A stretch of DNA of 64,000 nt. Origin: CAMPJM01 sp964440915. GTDB lineage: Bacteria; Bacteroidota; Bacteroidia; Cytophagales; Cyclobacteriaceae. Position numbers and translations under genes: made by a program. This document shows, in pieces, positions 33,428-41,548 of this stretch. Under the pieces are notes generated by a model, which was not told the DNA's origin, did not search any database, and saw only the letters and a list, made by a program, of their open reading frames with translations. Position 1 is the stretch's first letter. Each line of letters starts with the position of its first letter. The DNA lies in contig CAYTTV010000004.1 in assembly GCA_964440915.1 (NCBI GenBank), forward strand, positions 1 to 64,000, given 5' to 3'.

Positions 33428-33877
33428 CTAATCCCAATACTTCACCTTATTGGCCTTATTGCCATCAGCAGAAAAGACAACCTTGCGGTCACGCATCTTC
33501 CCGTCAAGCTCTACCTGAAAGTACTCCTCTCCATCCATTTCTATCTTTTCCACATCGTCGATATGATAACCCTCGTACTCGCTTTCAATAATGGTGTTCA
33601 CAGCATCGGGGATATCCAGGACCAGTATGTCATTCTTCTGCATAACCAGTTTCCCTTGGGCAGTAAACCTCGCCGAATAATCGATATTCTGTATCTCGAA
33701 GTCAGCCTCATATTCCTTTCCCTTTTTTTCCCATTCCACATCATAGGCGTCAGAAAAAGTGCTGTTAAAAGCTTCCATTACTGGCCTAGGAACGTCACTG
33801 GCCGAAATGTCCCTGTCTTGCAACAATACAAAGCTCATCATTATGATGGCTACCGATAATATCCCTAAGTATTTCAT
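33428..33877 (-). CDS. Secreted PepSY-like (DUF2874-type) protein
   Basis: 149 aa from ATG 33877, chosen because MKYLGILSVAIIMMSFVLL is a signal peptide; the frame is open 20 codons upstream. Two similar halves: VPRPVMEAFNSTFSDAYDVEWEKKGKEYEADFEIQNIDYSARFTAQGKL and IPDAVNTIIESEYEGYHIDDVEKIEMDGEEYFQVELDG, each a putative-PepSY-like unit as in Bacteroidota periplasmic proteins. Such units may bind or inhibit secreted peptidases or act as beta-sheet modules. Function unproven. Confidence 0.82.
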   Translation of the reverse strand: MKYLGILSVAIIMMSFVLLQDRDISASDVPRPVMEAFNSTFSDAYDVEWEKKGKEYEADFEIQNIDYSARFTAQGKLVMQKNDILVLDIPDAVNTIIESEYEGYHIDDVEKIEMDGEEYFQVELDGKMRDRKVVFSADGNKANKVKYWD

Positions 33878-34461
33878 GGTGGTTTCTTTTAAAAAAGTTA
33901 GAAGATAGTCACTTCGATAAGCAGCCGTACTCCTCATTGAAGGCCTGATTATTAAACTCTAACAGCAATAAAAAGTTGACTAAAAGCCCGTTTAATTTTA
34001 CGCCCAAGTTTTAATGGATGGCACTTGCTTTTTCACAAACTTTCTTCAAGGTGTTTTGGGCGCCCGGGCGGGCTGGATGGCACTCGCCTGCCTCCCGCAT
34101 AACCCCTTTCGGGCTCAAACAATGCCACCATCCCTGGCGCGACTGCGTTTTGCTGAGCTTGCCTGCGTTGTCAAGAGCCAGGGATCTATGCACTCGTGCC
34201 ACAAAGGCATGGCGGGTTATAAAACATCACCTATAATCTCCAAACCCTTGTGTCACCGTACAGTAGTTTCTCGTTATGGCTGAATGTATAATTGCGGCTC
34301 ATGTAGTTGTAAGTTGTAATAATCCTTAGATAAATAGATCATGATGTACTCACAATTGCTAAAAAATAAAGGCCCAAGCAAACGCATTTAACGGACGTTC
34401 AGGTCAGTTGTTTGTTTTTAACAAACATTATTGCATGCTTGGACCCAGAGAAGGAAACATC
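33878..34461. other. Intergenic region with a GC-rich structured island
   Basis: A 580-bp stretch. From about 34014 to 34210 base composition changes abruptly to G/C-rich with runs such as GGGCGCCCGGGCGGGC, unlike either neighbour. It holds an inverted repeat ATCCCTGGC (34130-34138)/GCCAGGGAT (34177-34185) and a repeated GGATGGCACT (in 34016-34025 and 34074-34083). Short frames overlapping it lack start signals and family features. Likely a dispersed repeat or RNA element rather than a gene. Confidence 0.55.
34371..34445 (-). terminator. Terminator-like nested stem after the 34-kb lipoprotein gene
   Basis: GGCCCAAGCA (34371-34380) pairs with TGCTTGGACC (34436-34445, one mismatch), enclosing a smaller hairpin TGTTTG/CAAACA (34409-34427). 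On the minus strand the outer stem is followed by TTTATTTTTT, as expected for an intrinsic terminator of the gene ending at 34462. Confidence 0.6.
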
Positions 34462-35154
34462 CTATATGTTAATGACAAACTCCTTATGAATATCATCATC
34501 CAATCTTCGCACCGTAAACCTATGGTAATATCCATCGCTAAACTCAGGATACCCATCATCGTGCATAACAATCAAAAGGGCTATATATTCTCCTACTGGC
34601 ACTGTTACTTTAACGCTTCCTTCCGTATCAAAATACTTAATTGCAGTAGCAGCATCGATAACATCTAGCTGCCAAAGCATTACGTTATCCTCGTTTAATT
34701 CACTCAACTTATATGCAGGAAATATGCAAATACCGATTTTCATATCATCTTCAAATAAGTCCTCAACAGGGCCTTTATACTTCACGCTATAATCTACCAA
34801 ATATTCGTCGAGTTGTATGGTCTTTCGCGTAGTTTCGCCGCTTATCACCTGTATTTCCTGAACAAGCTCTATACGATTGGGAGCTGTAACCTCAACGATA
34901 ATTTCATAAGGACCATCATTTAGTTTCCCAAAATCAACCTGCCCCTTTTCGTTTGTTATCAAAACGTCGATTTCATTATTAGTAGTCAAACTGATAATTC
35001 TTACTTTTTGATTGACAACTGGACCATCACCTTTTAACACGGTTACATTAATACTACCATTTCTCTTAAGCGTAATAGCATCCATGTCATCTTTGCTGCA
35101 TGAAGTGGCAAGAATGGCAATGGAGAAAAAGAGCATCGTAAAAAGTTTTTTCAT
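34462..35154 (-). CDS. Lipoprotein with a beta-sandwich (CarboxypepD_reg-like) domain, function unknown
   Basis: 230 aa from ATG 35154 (MKKLFTMLFFSIAILATSC, lipobox Cys19). The first half (INVTVLKGDGPVVNQKVRIISLTTNNEIDVLITNEKGQVDFGKLNDGPYEIIVEV) has the layout of a carboxypeptidase-regulatory/Ig-like sandwich seen in many Bacteroidota envelope proteins. The second half (about 125-230) is beta-rich and unrecognised. Isolated gene in a repeat-rich area. Probably outer-membrane anchored. Confidence 0.72.
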   Translation of the reverse strand: MKKLFTMLFFSIAILATSCSKDDMDAITLKRNGSINVTVLKGDGPVVNQKVRIISLTTNNEIDVLITNEKGQVDFGKLNDGPYEIIVEVTAPNRIELVQEIQVISGETTRKTIQLDEYLVDYSVKYKGPVEDLFEDDMKIGICIFPAYKLSELNEDNVMLWQLDVIDAATAIKYFDTEGSVKVTVPVGEYIALLIVMHDDGYPEFSDGYYHRFTVRRLDDDIHKEFVINI

Positions 35155-35484
35155 AAGATTTTCGCGCATAGTTATATTAGTTATAAGAATTCCACAATGA
35201 TATTAAAAATTAGCTTCAATAATCATGTTATAAATCTTTTTAAAGGCGCATGTAAATTATTTGATGCTATTCTTCTATTCTAGCTTAAAAAGGTTTTAGC
35301 TGGTCCTGAACCATCCTCTTCAATAAGCAGCCCAATACCTTCGGCTAAAGCCATTTGTGGAGTTTATGCAAGGAGATGGGCTAAAGCACCATCCCTATTG
35401 AAGTTCGGCTCTCCGGCATTGGTTGTTCTTTGATATCCACCTACCCAACGGTTCAATAAAAACCTTGTTGACGGATTGTCAAGA

Positions 35485-35672
35485 CGCTGCCAGACGGTTC
35501 GGACAAAACAAATCTAAAAGCTGCTGAGTCAACCTATTGCTGCAAGCAAACAAAAACATCTGTCAGGAAGCTCCACGGGAAATGATCGGTTGGTTCCTTC
35601 AATAGCTCCTGGATTTATCTTGGATAATTGGAAGATTGAGCTAAATGGCTTTAGCCAAACAATTCGTCATCA
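35485..35672 (+). repeat. 188-bp direct repeat, copy 1
   Basis: Runs from CGCTGCCAGACGG to CAATTCGTCATCA and is about 90 per cent identical by eye to copy 2 (35819-36006), with the same length. Includes the palindrome-like GGCTTTAGCC and a decayed CCTGGATTTATC stem. Translation in any frame is short and unlike proteins. Confidence 0.75.
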
Positions 35673-35676
35673 CCCC

Positions 35677-35776
35677 NNNNNNNNNNNNNNNNNNNNNNNN
35701 NNNNNNNNNNNNNNNNNNNNNNNNNNNNNNNNNNNNNNNNNNNNNNNNNNNNNNNNNNNNNNNNNNNNNNNNNNNN
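35677..35776. other. Scaffold gap of 100 N between the two 188-bp repeats
   Basis: Unlike the other two gaps, the flanks are not an exact 55-bp duplication. The near-identical repeats on both sides probably broke the assembly, so the real missing length is unknown. Confidence 0.8.
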
Positions 35777-35818
35777 AGCATGTTGCAATAGGTGGCATTG
35801 TGAATTGGGCTTAGCCTC

Positions 35819-36006
35819 CGCTGCCAGACGGCCCGGACAAAACAAATCTCAAAGCTGCTGAATCAAAACTATCGCTGCTAGCAAGCAAAACATCTGTCAG
35901 GAAGCTCCACGGGAAATGATCGGTTGGTTCCTTCAATTGCCCCTGGATTTATCCAGGAGGATTGGAAGATTGAGCAAAATGGCTTTAGCCAAACAATTCG
36001 TCATCA
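35819..36006 (+). repeat. 188-bp direct repeat, copy 2
   Basis: Second copy. Here the internal inverted repeat is perfect: CCTGGAT-TT-ATCCAGG. Together with GGCTTTAGCC this gives two small hairpins per unit, as in interspersed palindromic repeats of Bacteroidota. Confidence 0.75.
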
Positions 36007-36212
36007 ATTGGTTCTAGCGTGATGAGTGGTATTTCCCGGTCCACTGCTATTCAAAAACTCTCAGAAACCATCCCTATTGAATCCCCGCTCAACTCCGGCA
36101 ATGTTCCCTCATTATTAAATTTAATGCATATTCTGGCTGACCTACATTAAACTCACTTCATTCGATCTTATTTTTCGATCCTAAAAACAGCAAAAACCTG
36201 ATTAAAATCTTT

Positions 36213-36238
36213 AATATAGTATGCATGCATAATATATT
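36213..36238 (+). promoter_or_regulatory. Long palindrome, candidate MarR operator
   Basis: Perfect 12-bp core TATGCATGCATA at 36220-36231. After a single mismatched pair the symmetry continues six more pairs on each side, giving 26 bp with one mismatch. It lies 5 bp before the -7 box and covers the expected -33 zone, a position suited to repression by the MarR protein encoded just downstream. Confidence 0.5.
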
Positions 36239-36243
36239 TTCCA

Positions 36244-36251
36244 TAGATTTG
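36244..36251 (+). promoter_or_regulatory. -7 element of the MarR-fad operon
   Basis: TAGATTTG, an exact TAnnTTTG match. The implied leader to the ATG at 36414 is about 155 nt and contains a small AGAGC/GCTCT hairpin at 36255-36270. Confidence 0.5.
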
Positions 36252-36413
36252 TATAGAGCGGTTTTGCTCTCTTTGATATGGGGCATAGGCTCTTATCACT
36301 TGCAATCGTTTTAGTAATGCTTTTCTAAATTGTATTTATTTTCTATACATTGTCATTGTAAAAATGGGAAGTGGCGTAATTTTAGAAAACAGAAACTTAA
36401 AATAGGAAGCGAG

Positions 36414-36875
36414 ATGACGAGCAAGGCCAAAATGAAAAGAGAGGAAACGGTTGACCATAACATAAAAGCTGCTTGGCACGCTATATATAGAATGTACAAC
36501 CAAAAGGCGATCAAAAACGATATTACTACTTCCATAGGATTCGTGCTCCTTAACATTCACCGTGAAGAGGGTACACCCGCAACAAAAATAGCCCCTTTGA
36601 TGGGATTGGAGGCCAGGAGCCTAACGAGAATGTTGAAAACTATGGAACAGAAGGGCTTGATATACAAAGAACCTGATCTGGTCGACAAACGCTCGGTCAG
36701 GATTTTTCTGACAGAACTTGGTAAGGAAAAAAGGGTGATTTCAAGCAAGACAGTAAAAGATTTTAATAATGAAGTAAGGGCAGTGGTGTCACCCGAAAAG
36801 CTTAAAATATTTTTTGAAGTAATACAAGATATCAACAAAGTGATCGAGCAAAACAATATCGCTTCGAGAAGTTAA
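36414..36875 (+). CDS. MarR family transcriptional regulator, probable regulator of the fad genes
   Basis: 153 aa from ATG 36414, preceded by AGGAAG; the open frame upstream starts with TTG and is unlike the family. Winged helix: TSIGFVLLNIHREEGTPATKIAPLMGLEARSLTRMLKTMEQKGLIYKEPDLVDKRSVRIFLTELGKEK. N- and C-terminal helices serve dimerisation. It precedes fadN by 100 bp in the same direction, so it most likely controls the beta-oxidation genes and itself, with an acyl-CoA as plausible ligand (inferred from context). Confidence 0.9.
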   Translation: MTSKAKMKREETVDHNIKAAWHAIYRMYNQKAIKNDITTSIGFVLLNIHREEGTPATKIAPLMGLEARSLTRMLKTMEQKGLIYKEPDLVDKRSVRIFLTELGKEKRVISSKTVKDFNNEVRAVVSPEKLKIFFEVIQDINKVIEQNNIASRS

Positions 36876-36975
36876 ACATACCATCGAAAAGATGCTTATT
36901 AAATTAAAAGGGGGAAATAACTTTGAAAATCGGCACAGTTTGTAAAGACACGCTTAACTTTTAAATGAATTACGC

Positions 36976-39375
36976 ATGAAAAGAACTATTAAAAAAGTAG
37001 CGGTCCTAGGTTCAGGTATTATGGGCTCGAGAATAGCGGCTCATTTTGCCAATATAGGATTGCAAGTACTGCTATTGGACATTGCGCCTAAAGAAACCAA
37101 TGAAGCGGAACAAAAAAAGGGACTCACGAAAAATGACCTTGCGGTAAAGAACAGGATCGTGAACGAGGCCTGGCAATCTGCCATCAAATCAAAGCCTGCA
37201 CCACTCTATCACGAAAAATTTGCAGCGCAGGTGAGTCTTGGCAACTTCGACGATAACATGCCAGACATTAAAGACTGCGATTGGGTGGTTGAGGTAGTTG
37301 TGGAAAATTTAGACATTAAAAAATCGGTCTTTGAACAGGTAGAGCAACATAGAAAGCCCGGAACACTCATCACCACCAACACTTCTGGTATCCCCATTCA
37401 CCTCATGCTTGAAGGCCGATCTGAAGATTTTCAAAAGCACTTCTGTGGAACACACTTCTTCAACCCACCACGATACCTGCCTTTACTCGAAATCATCCCT
37501 ACCACCAAAACCGATCCTGAAGTCGTTAAATTCCTGATGCACTTTGGTGATCTCCAACTGGGAAAGACTACTGTACTTTGTAAGGACACTCCAGCTTTTA
37601 TTGCCAACAGGGTGGGTATCTACTCCATCATGAAGGTAGTAGATACCATGCAAAAATTAGGGCTGACCATAGACGAAGTTGATCGTTTGACGGGTCCAGC
37701 CATCAACCGTCCAAAATCTGCTACTTTCAGGACCTCGGATGTCGTGGGATTAGACACGCTGGTGAAGGTAGCCGACAACTTATACAAGGGCCTAGAACAC
37801 GACGAGTCAAGAGAAATTTTCAAACTTCCTTCCGTGATCACACAAATGGAGGAGAACAAGATGCTGGGGGACAAAACGGGGCAAGGCTTTTATAAAAAAA
37901 CAAAAGACAAGGGCAATACGGTCATCCTTACATTGGACCTGAACGATTTGGAATATAAGCCTAAGCAAAAGGTAAAATTTGACGTTCTGGAAACCACAAA
38001 AGCCATGGACGATGACAAGCAGAAGTTTAAGACGCTTCTTGCAGACCAAAGTAAAGCAGGAGAGTTTTACAGAGATTCGTTTTATGGGCTTTTTGCTTAT
38101 GCTTCTAATCGTATCCCTGAAATCGCTGACGAACTGTATAAAATAGATGATGCACTTAGAGCAGGTTTTGGCTGGGGATATGGGCCCTTTGAAACGTGGG
38201 ATATGGTGGGCATTCAAAAGACGGTAGAAAAAATGGAGGCCGCAGGCTATAAACCCAACCAATGGGTATATGATATGCTGGCGGCAGGGGCAAGCACTTT
38301 TTACAAGACCGAAGACGGTATAAAGCAATATTATGACATCGCTGCCAAAGCCTACAAAGTTGTTCCCGGAACTGAGGCCTTTATTTTATTGGATACACTC
38401 CGAGAAAACAAGGTGTTATGGAAAAATGCAGGTGCCTCTGTTTTTGATTTGGGAGATGGTATCCTCAACCTAGAGTTCCATTCTAAAAGCAACTCCATGG
38501 GCGGCGAGGTGATCGATGCCATCAACAGGGCCATTGATATGGCAGAAAAAGACTACCAAGGATTGGTGATTGCCAATGAAGGTACCAACTTTTCTGTAGG
38601 GGCCAATATCGGCATGATCTTCATGACAGCCATAGAGCAGGAGTTTGACGAGCTGAACTTTATGATCCAACAGTTCCAGAAAACCATGATGCGTGCCAGG
38701 TACTCTTCTATCCCGGTGGTGGTGGCACCGCATGGACAAACCTTGGGTGGAGGATGCGAGCTTACCATGCATGCAGACAAGGTGCAGGCCTCTGCGGAAA
38801 CCTATATAGGGCTAGTAGAGGTAGGAGTAGGCGTGATACCGTCTGGAGGCGGTACAAAAGAAATGGCCTTGCGCACAGCCGACAAGTATGTGAAGGGCGA
38901 TATTGAGCTGAATGACCTTCAAAACGCTTTTATGAATATTGCCATGGCAAAAGTAGCTACTTCGGCTTATGAGGCCATAGACTTAGATTATATAGGGAAA
39001 GAAGACGGCATAAGCATTAATCCCAATAGGCGCATTGCCGATGCAAAAGCCACGGCATTAAGAATAGCTGAATTAGGCTATGTGCAGCCTACTCCAAGAA
39101 CGGATATTAAAGTACAGGGCAGGACAGGGATAGCATTGTTCAAAGGTGGTATCAGCGGTATGCTCGCTGGCCGCTATATTTCAGAACATGATGCCAAAAT
39201 TGCCGAAAAACTCGCATATGTGATCTGCGGAGGCGATCTCTCTTATCCACAAGAAGTGTCTGAGCAGTATCTGCTCGATCTGGAAAGAGAAGCCTTCCTT
39301 TCGCTGTGCGGAGAACGAAAAACGTTAGAAAGAATTCAAAGTATACTGCAAAGCGGAAAGCCGTTGAGGAATTAA
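36976..39375 (+). CDS. fadN: 3-hydroxyacyl-CoA dehydrogenase / enoyl-CoA hydratase, FadN type
   Basis: 799 aa. The NAD-binding dehydrogenase comes first (VAVLGSGIMGSRIAAHFANIG at about 7-27; HFFNPPRYLPLLEIIP; GPAINRPKSATFRTSDVVGLD) and the enoyl-CoA hydratase second (GANIGMIFMTA, GQTLGGGCELTMHADKVQASAETYIGLVEVGVGVIPSGGG). This order is the reverse of E. coli FadB and is that of FadN. It catalyses hydration and oxidation steps of fatty acid beta-oxidation. Length and gene order fadN-fadA-fadE match the Bacillus fadNAE operon. Confidence 0.95.
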   Translation: MKRTIKKVAVLGSGIMGSRIAAHFANIGLQVLLLDIAPKETNEAEQKKGLTKNDLAVKNRIVNEAWQSAIKSKPAPLYHEKFAAQVSLGNFDDNMPDIKDCDWVVEVVVENLDIKKSVFEQVEQHRKPGTLITTNTSGIPIHLMLEGRSEDFQKHFCGTHFFNPPRYLPLLEIIPTTKTDPEVVKFLMHFGDLQLGKTTVLCKDTPAFIANRVGIYSIMKVVDTMQKLGLTIDEVDRLTGPAINRPKSATFRTSDVVGLDTLVKVADNLYKGLEHDESREIFKLPSVITQMEENKMLGDKTGQGFYKKTKDKGNTVILTLDLNDLEYKPKQKVKFDVLETTKAMDDDKQKFKTLLADQSKAGEFYRDSFYGLFAYASNRIPEIADELYKIDDALRAGFGWGYGPFETWDMVGIQKTVEKMEAAGYKPNQWVYDMLAAGASTFYKTEDGIKQYYDIAAKAYKVVPGTEAFILLDTLRENKVLWKNAGASVFDLGDGILNLEFHSKSNSMGGEVIDAINRAIDMAEKDYQGLVIANEGTNFSVGANIGMIFMTAIEQEFDELNFMIQQFQKTMMRARYSSIPVVVAPHGQTLGGGCELTMHADKVQASAETYIGLVEVGVGVIPSGGGTKEMALRTADKYVKGDIELNDLQNAFMNIAMAKVATSAYEAIDLDYIGKEDGISINPNRRIADAKATALRIAELGYVQPTPRTDIKVQGRTGIALFKGGISGMLAGRYISEHDAKIAEKLAYVICGGDLSYPQEVSEQYLLDLEREAFLSLCGERKTLERIQSILQSGKPLRN

Positions 39376-39388
39376 AAAAGTAGGCAAT

Positions 39389-39598
39389 AAAAAGTAGGCA
39401 ATAGGCAAATGGGGACTAGCTTTAAAGACTTGATAGTATATAANNNNNNNNNNNNNNNNNNNNNNNNNNNNNNNNNNNNNNNNNNNNNNNNNNNNNNNNN
39501 NNNNNNNNNNNNNNNNNNNNNNNNNNNNNNNNNNNNNNNNNNNAAAAAGTAGGCAATAGGCAAATGGGGACTAGCTTTAAAGACTTGATAGTATATAA
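39389..39598. other. Scaffold gap of 100 N flanked by an exact 55-bp duplication
   Basis: Bases 39389-39443 and 39544-39598 are identical and border N at 39444-39543. The left copy contains only a truncated beginning of the four-helix-bundle gene, which is intact on the right. An artefact of unmerged contig ends; the true fadN to fadA distance is about 155 bp shorter. Confidence 0.94.
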
Positions 39599-39987
39599 GA
39601 AAGCCTTTGGTATGGCAATGAAGATTTACGAAGTTTCTAAATCTTTTCCTAAATCAGAAACTTATTCTTTAACTGATCAGATAAGAAGATCTTCTAGATC
39701 TGTAGCAGCTTGTATTGCAGAGGCGTACCGAAAACGACAATATGAGGCATACTTTGTAAGCAAAGTCTCTGATGCTGATATGGAAAATAGTGAAACCCAA
39801 GTATGGCTCGATTTCGCATTAGCATGCGATTATATAAAGAAGCCAATGAAGATAGAGCTTGAAGCATCCTCAATTGAAATAGGAAAACTGCTTAATCATA
39901 TGATTAATAATCCTGAAAAGTATGTGAAGAAAATCCATAACCAATAAAGTACTTCCTTGCCAATTGTCAATTGACTACTGCCTACTT
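39547..39987 (+). mobile_element. Putative small insertion carrying a four-helix-bundle gene, bounded by terminal inverted repeats
   Basis: Left end AAGTAGGCAATAGGCAA (39547-39563). The right end, read on the minus strand from 39987, is AAGTAGGCAGTAGTCAA, 15 of 17 bases identical. The gene fills the space between. The unit separates fadN from fadA, which are adjacent in typical fadNAE operons. A partial tandem of the left end (AAAAAGTAGGCAAT) precedes it at 39376-39388. No transposase is present, so any movement would need help in trans. Confidence 0.5.
39564..39947 (+). CDS. Four-helix bundle protein (S23/IVP, bAvd-like)
   Basis: 127 aa covering the entire family: FKDLIVYKKAFGMAMKIYEVSKSFPKSETYSLTDQIRRSSRSVAACIAEAYRK, then ADMENSETQVWLDFALACDYI and IEIGKLLNHMINNPEKY. 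The family includes proteins encoded inside 23S rRNA intervening sequences and accessory proteins of diversity-generating retroelements. They form basic pentameric bundles that bind nucleic acid. No reverse transcriptase or rRNA is nearby. It sits inside the fad operon and is flanked by inverted repeats, so it is probably an insertion. The copy starting before the gap is an assembly duplicate. Confidence 0.92.
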   Translation: MGTSFKDLIVYKKAFGMAMKIYEVSKSFPKSETYSLTDQIRRSSRSVAACIAEAYRKRQYEAYFVSKVSDADMENSETQVWLDFALACDYIKKPMKIELEASSIEIGKLLNHMINNPEKYVKKIHNQ

Positions 39988-40055
39988 GATTAACTAAACA
40001 ACGATCTAAAGACTCAAAACTAAAGTCTAAATTATAAATTATAAATTCAAAAAAT

Positions 40056-41231
40056 ATGAACGCATATATTGTAGCAGGATATCGGTCGGCAGTGGGAAAA
40101 GCCAACAGGGGTGGTTTCAGGTTTTATAGGCCTGACGATTTGGCTGCCGACATCATCCAACATCTGGTTAAATCCATCGATGGGTTTGACCCTAGCAGGG
40201 TAGATGATCTCATTGTGGGAAATGCTGTTCCTGAAGCAGAACAAGGAATGCAAATGGGAAGGCTTATTTCCTTATTGGCACTCCCTATGAATGTTCCGGG
40301 CATGATTGTAAACCGCTATTGTGGTTCTGGTATAGAGACCATCGCGATTGCATCGGCCAAAATCCATGCAGGAATGGCAGATTGCATCATTGCAGGTGGC
40401 ACGGAATCGATGTCGCTCGTGCCTACCATGGGTTGGAAAACGGCTCTGAACTATAAGATCGCTACCGAGAATCCACAGTATTATACCAGTATGGGCCATA
40501 CCGCTGAAAACGTTTCAGAAAAGTATAAAGTCTCGAGAGAAGATCAGGATGAGTTTTCATACCAATCACACCAACGCGCCTTGGCGGCAATAGAAGCTGG
40601 GAAGTTCAAGGACGAAATTGTGCCCATTACGGTTTCTGAAACTTATATTGATGGCAATGGAAAAAAGAAAACCAAGGAATATGTGGTAGATACCGATGAA
40701 GGGCCAAGAGCGGACACATCCTTGGAACGCCTTGCCGCATTAAAGCCAGTCTTTACCAATAAGGGCAACGTAACTGCCGGAAATTCTTCTCAAACATCAG
40801 ATGGAGCAGCTTTCGTCATGGTGATGTCCGAAAAAATGGTAAAGGAATATAATCTAAAGCCTATTGCCAGGATGGTAAGCTATAAGGCTGCAGGGGTAGA
40901 CCCAAAATATATGGGTATTGGGCCTGTAGAAGCAGTTCCGCTGGCTTTGAAAGCAGCAGGAATGAAAATGCAGGATATCGACCTCATAGAGTTAAACGAA
41001 GCATTTGCAGCACAATCATTGGCCGTAATCAGAGAATTGGATATGGACATGGAGAAGGTGAATGTAAACGGTGGGGCTATCGCTCTAGGCCATCCGTTAG
41101 GATGTACTGGTGCAAAATTATCCATTCAGATATTCAACGAGTTGCGCAGAAGAAATCAGAAGTATGGCATGGTGACAGCTTGTGTAGGTGGTGGTCAAGG
41201 CGTAGCAGGGATATATGAGTTGTTGAACTAG
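40056..41231 (+). CDS. fadA: Acetyl-CoA C-acyltransferase (3-ketoacyl-CoA thiolase)
   Basis: 391 aa. Thiolase landmarks: catalytic Cys in VNRYCGSGIETIAIASAKI at about 90, ESMSLVPTMG, the His loop ELNEAFAAQSLAVI, GGAIALGHPLGCTGAKL with the catalytic His, and the second Cys in MVTACVGGGQGVAGIYE. Carries out the final thiolytic step of beta-oxidation. Second gene of the fadNAE-type operon, now separated from fadN by the four-helix-bundle unit. Confidence 0.97.
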   Translation: MNAYIVAGYRSAVGKANRGGFRFYRPDDLAADIIQHLVKSIDGFDPSRVDDLIVGNAVPEAEQGMQMGRLISLLALPMNVPGMIVNRYCGSGIETIAIASAKIHAGMADCIIAGGTESMSLVPTMGWKTALNYKIATENPQYYTSMGHTAENVSEKYKVSREDQDEFSYQSHQRALAAIEAGKFKDEIVPITVSETYIDGNGKKKTKEYVVDTDEGPRADTSLERLAALKPVFTNKGNVTAGNSSQTSDGAAFVMVMSEKMVKEYNLKPIARMVSYKAAGVDPKYMGIGPVEAVPLALKAAGMKMQDIDLIELNEAFAAQSLAVIRELDMDMEKVNVNGGAIALGHPLGCTGAKLSIQIFNELRRRNQKYGMVTACVGGGQGVAGIYELLN

Positions 41232-41288
41232 AAGTCATACTTAGACGGGAGACACAAGATCTTAGATTGAAGATAGTTCAAAATGCAG

Positions 41289-41329
41289 CATAAGCCGCGG
41301 TTCGTGTCCTCACGAATCACATTCTGGAA
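41289..41329 (+). repeat. 41-bp hairpin repeat, copy 1
   Basis: Begins CATAAGCCGCGGTTCGTG; the core TTCGTG-TCCT-CACGAA at 41301-41316 is a perfect 6-bp stem with a 4-nt loop. Matches copy 2 with about seven differences. Confidence 0.7.
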
Positions 41330-41441
41330 TGGAAGTGGGATGCATGCAAGCCTTATCAGTTGGCAATGGACAATGAGCAATAGGCTAGGTAAAAGAATAT
41401 ATCGCTTGTCAGTCCAAAAAACATTGACCTTTGAACTTGAA

Positions 41442-41482
41442 CATAAGCCGTGGTTCGTGTCTTCACGAATTACCATTCTGAA
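41442..41482 (+). repeat. 41-bp hairpin repeat, copy 2
   Basis: Begins CATAAGCCGTGGTTCGTG; the same stem with loop TCTT at 41454-41469. Loop and flank changes leave the stem intact, which hints that the hairpin is what is conserved. Confidence 0.7.
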
Positions 41483-41548
41483 CGAAAAATATTGAACTGT
41501 GAGCCTTAAACTTAAATTAGACATTCGAAAAACCAAAAATTAAAAGAT

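Larger units (their letters stand above)
35155..36413. other. Repeat-rich non-coding region with an assembly gap
   Basis: No credible gene. It contains two 188-bp direct repeats around a 100-N gap, two copies of an ACCATCCCTATTGAA module (35389 and 36068 areas) that each continue into a CTCxxCCGGCA stretch, and an inverted fragment with GGCTAAAGCC near 35344. The right end holds the promoter and putative operator of the MarR gene. Confidence 0.6.
41232..41548. other. Intergenic stretch with two copies of a 41-bp hairpin repeat
   Basis: About 315 bp between fadA and fadE. Two near-identical 41-bp units are separated by fragments of the dispersed repeat text (GTTGGCAATGGACAATGAGC). Apparent minus-strand reading frames here simply read through the two repeats and are not genes. 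Confidence 0.6.

Noticed and set aside
34011..34283. Three overlapping short frames in the GC-rich island
   Set aside because: Long frames are expected in GC-rich sequence; no ribosome-binding site or recognisable domain.
39372..39563. Minus-strand frame and truncated second copy of the four-helix-bundle gene across the N gap
   Set aside because: Produced by N translation and a 55-bp assembly duplication.
41228..41536. 102-codon minus-strand frame between fadA and fadE
   Set aside because: It reads through two copies of the 41-bp hairpin repeat, giving a repeated peptide (REDTNHGLC/REDTNRGLC); no real gene.
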